NCBI RefSeq assembly: GCF_001015055.1
Contig: NZ_BBWZ01000031.1
Location: 1 to 56,946 of the forward strand
From: Aneurinibacillus tyrosinisolvens
GTDB taxonomy: Bacteria > Bacillota > Bacilli > Aneurinibacillales > Aneurinibacillaceae
DNA: 56,946 nucleotides
Reading direction: 5' to 3'
Under the pieces are notes generated by a model. It saw nothing but the letters and a program-made list of their open reading frames with translations, was not told the DNA's origin and made no database searches. A program made the translations under genes and the position numbers. Shown here piece by piece: positions 53,764-56,946 of the stretch. Every line of letters begins with the position of its first letter. Position 1 is the stretch's first letter.

Positions 53764-54294
53764 ATGGGAAAACTCACGGTAACACAAACCCATGGTTTTA
53801 TACCGGAAAGCTTACCTGTAGAAGAATGAAAAATACAAGACGCTTTCTTTAAGCAACGCCTCACGGTGGTGTGACTCGTCACGGAAGGATACTCTGCTAC
53901 GGATCCCGGAAACATCTTAGACATTTGCCGTTAATCCGTTTCTAGGTATGTAAAAATGTTTAACTGAAGTGGGCTGACTGAGCTTTTTCATCATAATTTT
54001 CCGCCAGGAAGCAAACCCTATTTGTCCGAAGAACAGCACACAGAGTTGGAGTGTGTCATACTGGAAAGTAGACCAAAAGAAGAAGGAATGGAACCATTTG
54101 CTTCATGAGATACACACATTTTGCAGTTGTTTATTCAAAATCGTTTCGGTGTCTCAATGTCCAGAACCGGCATCTTACGCATGTTGTATCGGATGGGATT
54201 CCGTTATCAGCGTTCGGGGTATAAACTGGTCAAAGCCAACGCAGCTTATATAAGCTTTTTTGATACTTTTTCTTTAACTAAACATTTTTGCTAA
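53764..54294 (+). pseudogene. IS630-like transposase N-terminal half with five nonsense codons
   Basis: AAAGGAGCGG precedes the ATG at 53764. One unbroken reading frame of 176 codons gives a transposase helix-turn-helix part: IQDAFFKQRLTVV-x-LVTEGYSATDPGNILDICR-x-SVSRYVKMFN-x-SGLTELFHHNFPPGSKPYLSEEQH, then DTHILQLFIQNRFGVSMSRTGILRMLYRMGFRYQRSGYKLVKA. TGA stands at 53827, 53872, 53965 and 54106, each where a Trp is expected, and TAA at 53932 where a Gln is expected. There is no indel. The DDE part is absent after about 54240. Confidence 0.8.
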
Positions 54295-54300
54295 TTAAGA

Positions 54301-54348
54301 AAAAGATATAGATATCCTTGTGAAATCAAGGATATCTATATCTTTTTC
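54301..54348. terminator. Very strong 21-bp palindrome, bidirectional terminator or element boundary
   Basis: AAAAAGATATAGATATCCTTG and its exact complement around a 6-nt loop. It lies between the IS630 remnant and the 22-bp repeats. Confidence 0.6.
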
Positions 54349-54350
54349 CT

Positions 54351-54417
54351 GTGACATTTTAAATTGAAATCATATGACAAATTAAGATGAAACGTGTGAC
54401 AAAATTAAATGAAATCG
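54351..54417 (+). repeat. Three tandem 22-bp repeats, transposon-end-like
   Basis: Units start at 54351, 54373 and 54395 (22, 22, 23 bp) with the pattern TRTGACAWWWTWARATGAAAYS. Each begins TGTGACA or TATGACA. Regularly spaced TGACA-type repeats are typical of transposase-binding sites at the ends of IS21-type and Tn7/TniA-type elements. No transposase of these families is in the window. Confidence 0.6.
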
Positions 54418-54420
54418 ACA

Positions 54421-54557
54421 TCATACTCTTAATTTTTTTATACATTATATTGGCTTTGGCTACTACCAACCTAATATCCAAATGCGTTCATTTAATAAAA
54501 TACTATTAGGTTACCAACTTTAATGTCAGGTTACCGACTTTAATGTAAAGCAACAAA
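54421..54557 (+). repeat. Dispersed repeat copy B (mobile-element end)
   Basis: Aligns with 27185-27326. Core at 54509-54546: two units of GGTTACCRACTTTAATGTCA. It lies directly after the 22-bp repeats and 24 bp before the end of the GlmS-like gene. Confidence 0.7.
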
Positions 54558-54580
54558 CATATAGAACTTCCAAACCAGTA

Positions 54581-56416
54581 TTACTCTACAGTCAAACTCT
54601 TCGCCAGATTCCTCGGCCGATCCACGTCATGTCCACGCACCGTACCCGAATAATACGCCAGCAATTGAAGCGGAACCGCCGCTAAAATCGGCATTAACAG
54701 TGGGTGTGTTGACGGAATATACATCACTTCATCCACCTCCTCTGCCAGCAAATCATCTCCTACAGTTGTAATCCCAATCACAAACGCATCCCTTGCTTTA
54801 ACTTCTTTAATATTGCTGATTGTTTTTTCTAAAACCTCCTGCTGCGTCGCCAGCGCGATAACCGGCACACCCGGTGTAATCAAAGCCATTGTACCGTGCT
54901 TCATTTCTCCGGCAGCATAGGCATCCGCGTGTATATACGCCACCTCCTGCAGCTTTAACGCACCTTCCAGTGCAAGCACATAATCCAATCCCCGTCCAAT
55001 AAGAAAAATGTTTTCCTGATCATATGTAAGCTGTGCGAACTGGTCAATTGCATCCTGCGTCATAATAAGAGTCGACTCTACATCGCCCGGCAGGCGTTTT
55101 AGCCATTTAAGCAATTCCGGAATTTGTTCGGCGCCGTGCCAGCCTCCTTTTTCCGCTAACCAAATCGCAAGCAATACGAGAATGGCCAGCTGGGATGTAT
55201 ATGCCTTTGTAGATGCTACCGCCATTTCCGGGCCGGCCTTTGTGTATAGTGTGCAGTCTGCTTTTCTGGAAACCGAGCTTCCTGCCGTATTCGTAATAGC
55301 TATTACAGGACAACCGTACTTTTTTGCTTCCCTGAGGGCGGAGAGGGTATCTGCCGTCTCCCCTGACTGGCTTAATATGATAACTAGATTTTGTTCTGTA
55401 AGCTCCGGATGCTCGTAACGAAATTCTGATGAAAAATTCACTTCAATGGGGAGATTAAGCAGCTTCTGCAATACCTTTCTGCCAATCATCCCGGAGTGAT
55501 ACGAAGTACCGCTCGCTACAATCGTAATTCTTGTTAAACTTTTGATTTCCTCTTCGTTCCATAGTTCATCCAATTCAGGAAGAAAAACACGGTCTTCTTT
55601 TAACCTGGCGGATAGTGTTTCCTGAATCGCTTTTGGCTGCTCAAAAATTTCCTTCAGCATATAGTGCTCATAATCCTGCAGCATTACGTCCTGCAAACCC
55701 CATTCAATCAGAGTGTGCCCGGGCTCGATAGCAGTTCCGTCCATATTTTTGAGCGTTACTTTTCCTTCTGACAGAATCGCGATTTCCCCATTCTTTATCG
55801 GCCGGATTTCACGGGTAAGTGGCAGAAGTGCGGGGATATCGGATGCTAGAAACGCTTCGCCCTTGCCAAAGCCCAAAACGAGCGGATTATCCTGCGAAAC
55901 GGCGACAATGATACCAGGCTGCTCTTTTGACATAATTGCCAGGGCAAATGACCCTTTAAGCATAGGGATGATTATCCGTACTGTCTCCTCTAAATCACCA
56001 GTGTCATGCTCCTCTAGCAGATGGGGAATGACCTCTGTATCGGTCTCCGTTGCGAAATCATGTCCCTGTTTAATTAATTTTCTCTTCAAATAGGGATAGT
56101 TTTCAATGATGCCATTATGGACGACAATAAACCGTTCATCGCAGCCGGTTAACGGGTGTGAGTTTGTAACGGAGGGTGTCCCGTGTGTCGCCCAGCGTGT
56201 ATGTCCAATTCCGAGTGTGCCTTTATGCAAGGGCTCACGGATAAGGAGAGAACGTAAATCTCTAATCCTCCCTACTGTTTTCCGCAGTTCAATATGTTCT
56301 AAATTGGATACAGCCACACCTGCCGAATCATATCCACGATAATCTACCTTATCTAAACAATCCAGAAGGATGGGCAGCGCATTTCTTTTTCCCAAATAAC
56401 CAACGATGCCGCTCAT
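54581..56416 (-). CDS. glmS: GlmS-like glucosamine-fructose-6-phosphate aminotransferase with Ser in place of the catalytic Cys
   Basis: 611 residues from the ATG at 56416 (AGGTG 6 nt before). The glutaminase domain starts MSGIVGYLG where GlmS has MCGIVGY, so the N-terminal nucleophile Cys is Ser. Other glutamine-site parts are kept (HTRWATHG, VVHNGIIENY, ATETDTEV). The two SIS domains are complete (SGTSYHSG, SQSGETADT, AGPEMAVASTKAYTSQ, LKLQEVAYIHADAYAAGEMKHG) and the C-terminus PRNLAKSLTVE has the conserved Lys. No glmS ribozyme is visible upstream. It may be a paralog using ammonia or acting as isomerase/deaminase. Confidence 0.9.
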   Translation of the reverse strand: MSGIVGYLGKRNALPILLDCLDKVDYRGYDSAGVAVSNLEHIELRKTVGRIRDLRSLLIREPLHKGTLGIGHTRWATHGTPSVTNSHPLTGCDERFIVVHNGIIENYPYLKRKLIKQGHDFATETDTEVIPHLLEEHDTGDLEETVRIIIPMLKGSFALAIMSKEQPGIIVAVSQDNPLVLGFGKGEAFLASDIPALLPLTREIRPIKNGEIAILSEGKVTLKNMDGTAIEPGHTLIEWGLQDVMLQDYEHYMLKEIFEQPKAIQETLSARLKEDRVFLPELDELWNEEEIKSLTRITIVASGTSYHSGMIGRKVLQKLLNLPIEVNFSSEFRYEHPELTEQNLVIILSQSGETADTLSALREAKKYGCPVIAITNTAGSSVSRKADCTLYTKAGPEMAVASTKAYTSQLAILVLLAIWLAEKGGWHGAEQIPELLKWLKRLPGDVESTLIMTQDAIDQFAQLTYDQENIFLIGRGLDYVLALEGALKLQEVAYIHADAYAAGEMKHGTMALITPGVPVIALATQQEVLEKTISNIKEVKARDAFVIGITTVGDDLLAEEVDEVMYIPSTHPLLMPILAAVPLQLLAYYSGTVRGHDVDRPRNLAKSLTVE

Positions 56417-56507
56417 GCCTTTCACCTCACTAAATTCGCCATGTATCTTTCTATTATACTTAACTTAACACTTTCCGACGAGCCTCCGTGTTAGATATTG
56501 TAACGTC

Positions 56508-56542
56508 TAATTAGCATCTCTCTTAAAAAAGAGGCCTAATTA
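56508..56542 (-). promoter_or_regulatory. Hairpin in the glmS-like leader
   Basis: TAATTAG / CTAATTA outer and CTCTT / AAGAG inner pairs form a stem about 95 bp upstream of the start. It has no T-run, so it is more likely regulatory or an operator than a terminator. The remaining 56417-56708 shows an AT-rich promoter-like area but no clear boxes. Confidence 0.3.
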
Positions 56543-56708
56543 TTCACCTATCGTCTATTTTGTATATTATATAATATCTTTATTACTATAAATATATTGT
56601 TATTCAGTTAATACGCTTTCTAACATCGAAAAAATTAACTTTTGATGAGAATTATGCAGTGGTTATGGACAGGGACGTAGAATCCGGTCGGGCGAAAGGG
56701 GACGGGTT

Positions 56709-56795
56709 ATGGGAATTGAGACTGTGTTTGCGCATAAAGAAATCGCCTATGTTTTAGATTTAATTGGAGAAACTGACGGAGAAAATCCTCACTGA
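56709..56795 (+). CDS. Short open frame, unknown, possibly a remnant
   Basis: 28 codons (MGIETVFAHKEIAYVLDLIGETDGENPH) with AAAGGGGACGG before the ATG. The ribosome site is good but the product is too short to classify. 56796-56946 shows no gene. Confidence 0.3.
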   Translation: MGIETVFAHKEIAYVLDLIGETDGENPH

Positions 56796-56946
56796 ATCTT
56801 CTAGCCGTAATGCTGCATTTGTTATTTTTGACTTCACTGGAACAACTAAACAATTCTTTGCTTTCTCTTTAGTATTTCCGTACTCATTTTCTTTATTATA
56901 ATTTAAAAGGAAGTTCAGTCTTGTGATTCCCTTTTAGTTTTATCAA

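Noticed and set aside
53764..54294. Recoding of TGA as Trp in this genome
   Set aside because: Intact genes here use TGG for Trp (for example iolT and glmS), and the same frame also has a TAA. A mutated pseudogene is more likely.
54301..54348. 21-bp palindrome as a phage attachment site
   Set aside because: No integrase, tRNA or phage gene is nearby; a terminator or element boundary is simpler.
56417..56708. glmS ribozyme upstream of the GlmS homolog
   Set aside because: I looked for the conserved ribozyme core on the minus strand and saw only AT-rich sequence and one hairpin.

Overview
The window looks like chromosome of an endospore-forming Bacillales bacterium (Bacillaceae/Paenibacillaceae type). 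The evidence is a set of sporulation genes (SpoVS, an alpha/beta-type SASP, a YjcZ-like peptide, a SpoVIF-like protein, a DUF3231 protein), AAGGAGG-type ribosome sites, CcpA cre sites, a SAM-I riboswitch and inositol genes that look close to those of Bacillus subtilis. I see no rRNA, tRNA, CRISPR array, replication origin or prophage.

Layout. 0-2.2 kb: a thiamine-diphosphate enzyme cut by the window edge, and a LysR regulator. 2.3-9.2 kb: small sporulation and stress genes (M50-like protease, PspA with a membrane partner, cold-shock protein, SpoVS, two CarD paralogs in inverted orientation, a SASP, a candidate small RNA). 9.2-16 kb: an acyl-CoA degradation block (thiolase, acyl-CoA dehydrogenase, AMP-forming ligase, a deleted 3-hydroxyacyl-CoA dehydrogenase). 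It surrounds a CBS-PAS-AAA-Fis sigma-54 activator, and two -24/-12 promoters with matching upstream palindromes are visible. 16-19.2 kb: a SAM-riboswitch-led sulfur ABC operon in which several genes have been fused or shortened by internal deletions. 19.3-25 kb: a persulfide/sulfide detoxification locus (OsmC, TSUP exporter, rhodanese-MBL dioxygenase, TusA and DsrE proteins, CstR) with six copies of one palindromic operator. 25-38 kb: small spore and envelope genes mixed with many pseudogenes (IS3, subtilase, polysaccharide deacetylase, HipA-like, coiled-coil). 38.2-53.5 kb: a degenerate prephenate dehydratase, then the myo-inositol catabolic genes iolA-B-C-D-E-G-H-I-J, a LacI regulator and the transporter IolT. 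53.5-54.6 kb: mobile-element debris. 54.6-56.4 kb: a GlmS homolog whose catalytic cysteine is serine.

How it works together. Inositol is imported by IolT, oxidised by IolG/IolI, dehydrated by IolE, hydrolysed by IolD, isomerised by IolB, phosphorylated by IolC, cleaved by IolJ and finished by IolA. Both iolA and iolT have a pair of ggTTATCGATtacc-like operators about 130 bp apart plus cre sites, which points to LacI looping control and CcpA repression. iolC carries a one-base frameshift. The window is rich in pseudogenes: clean internal deletions, homopolymer frameshifts, and nonsense changes that are all consistent with C:G to T:A transitions, mostly at tryptophan codons.
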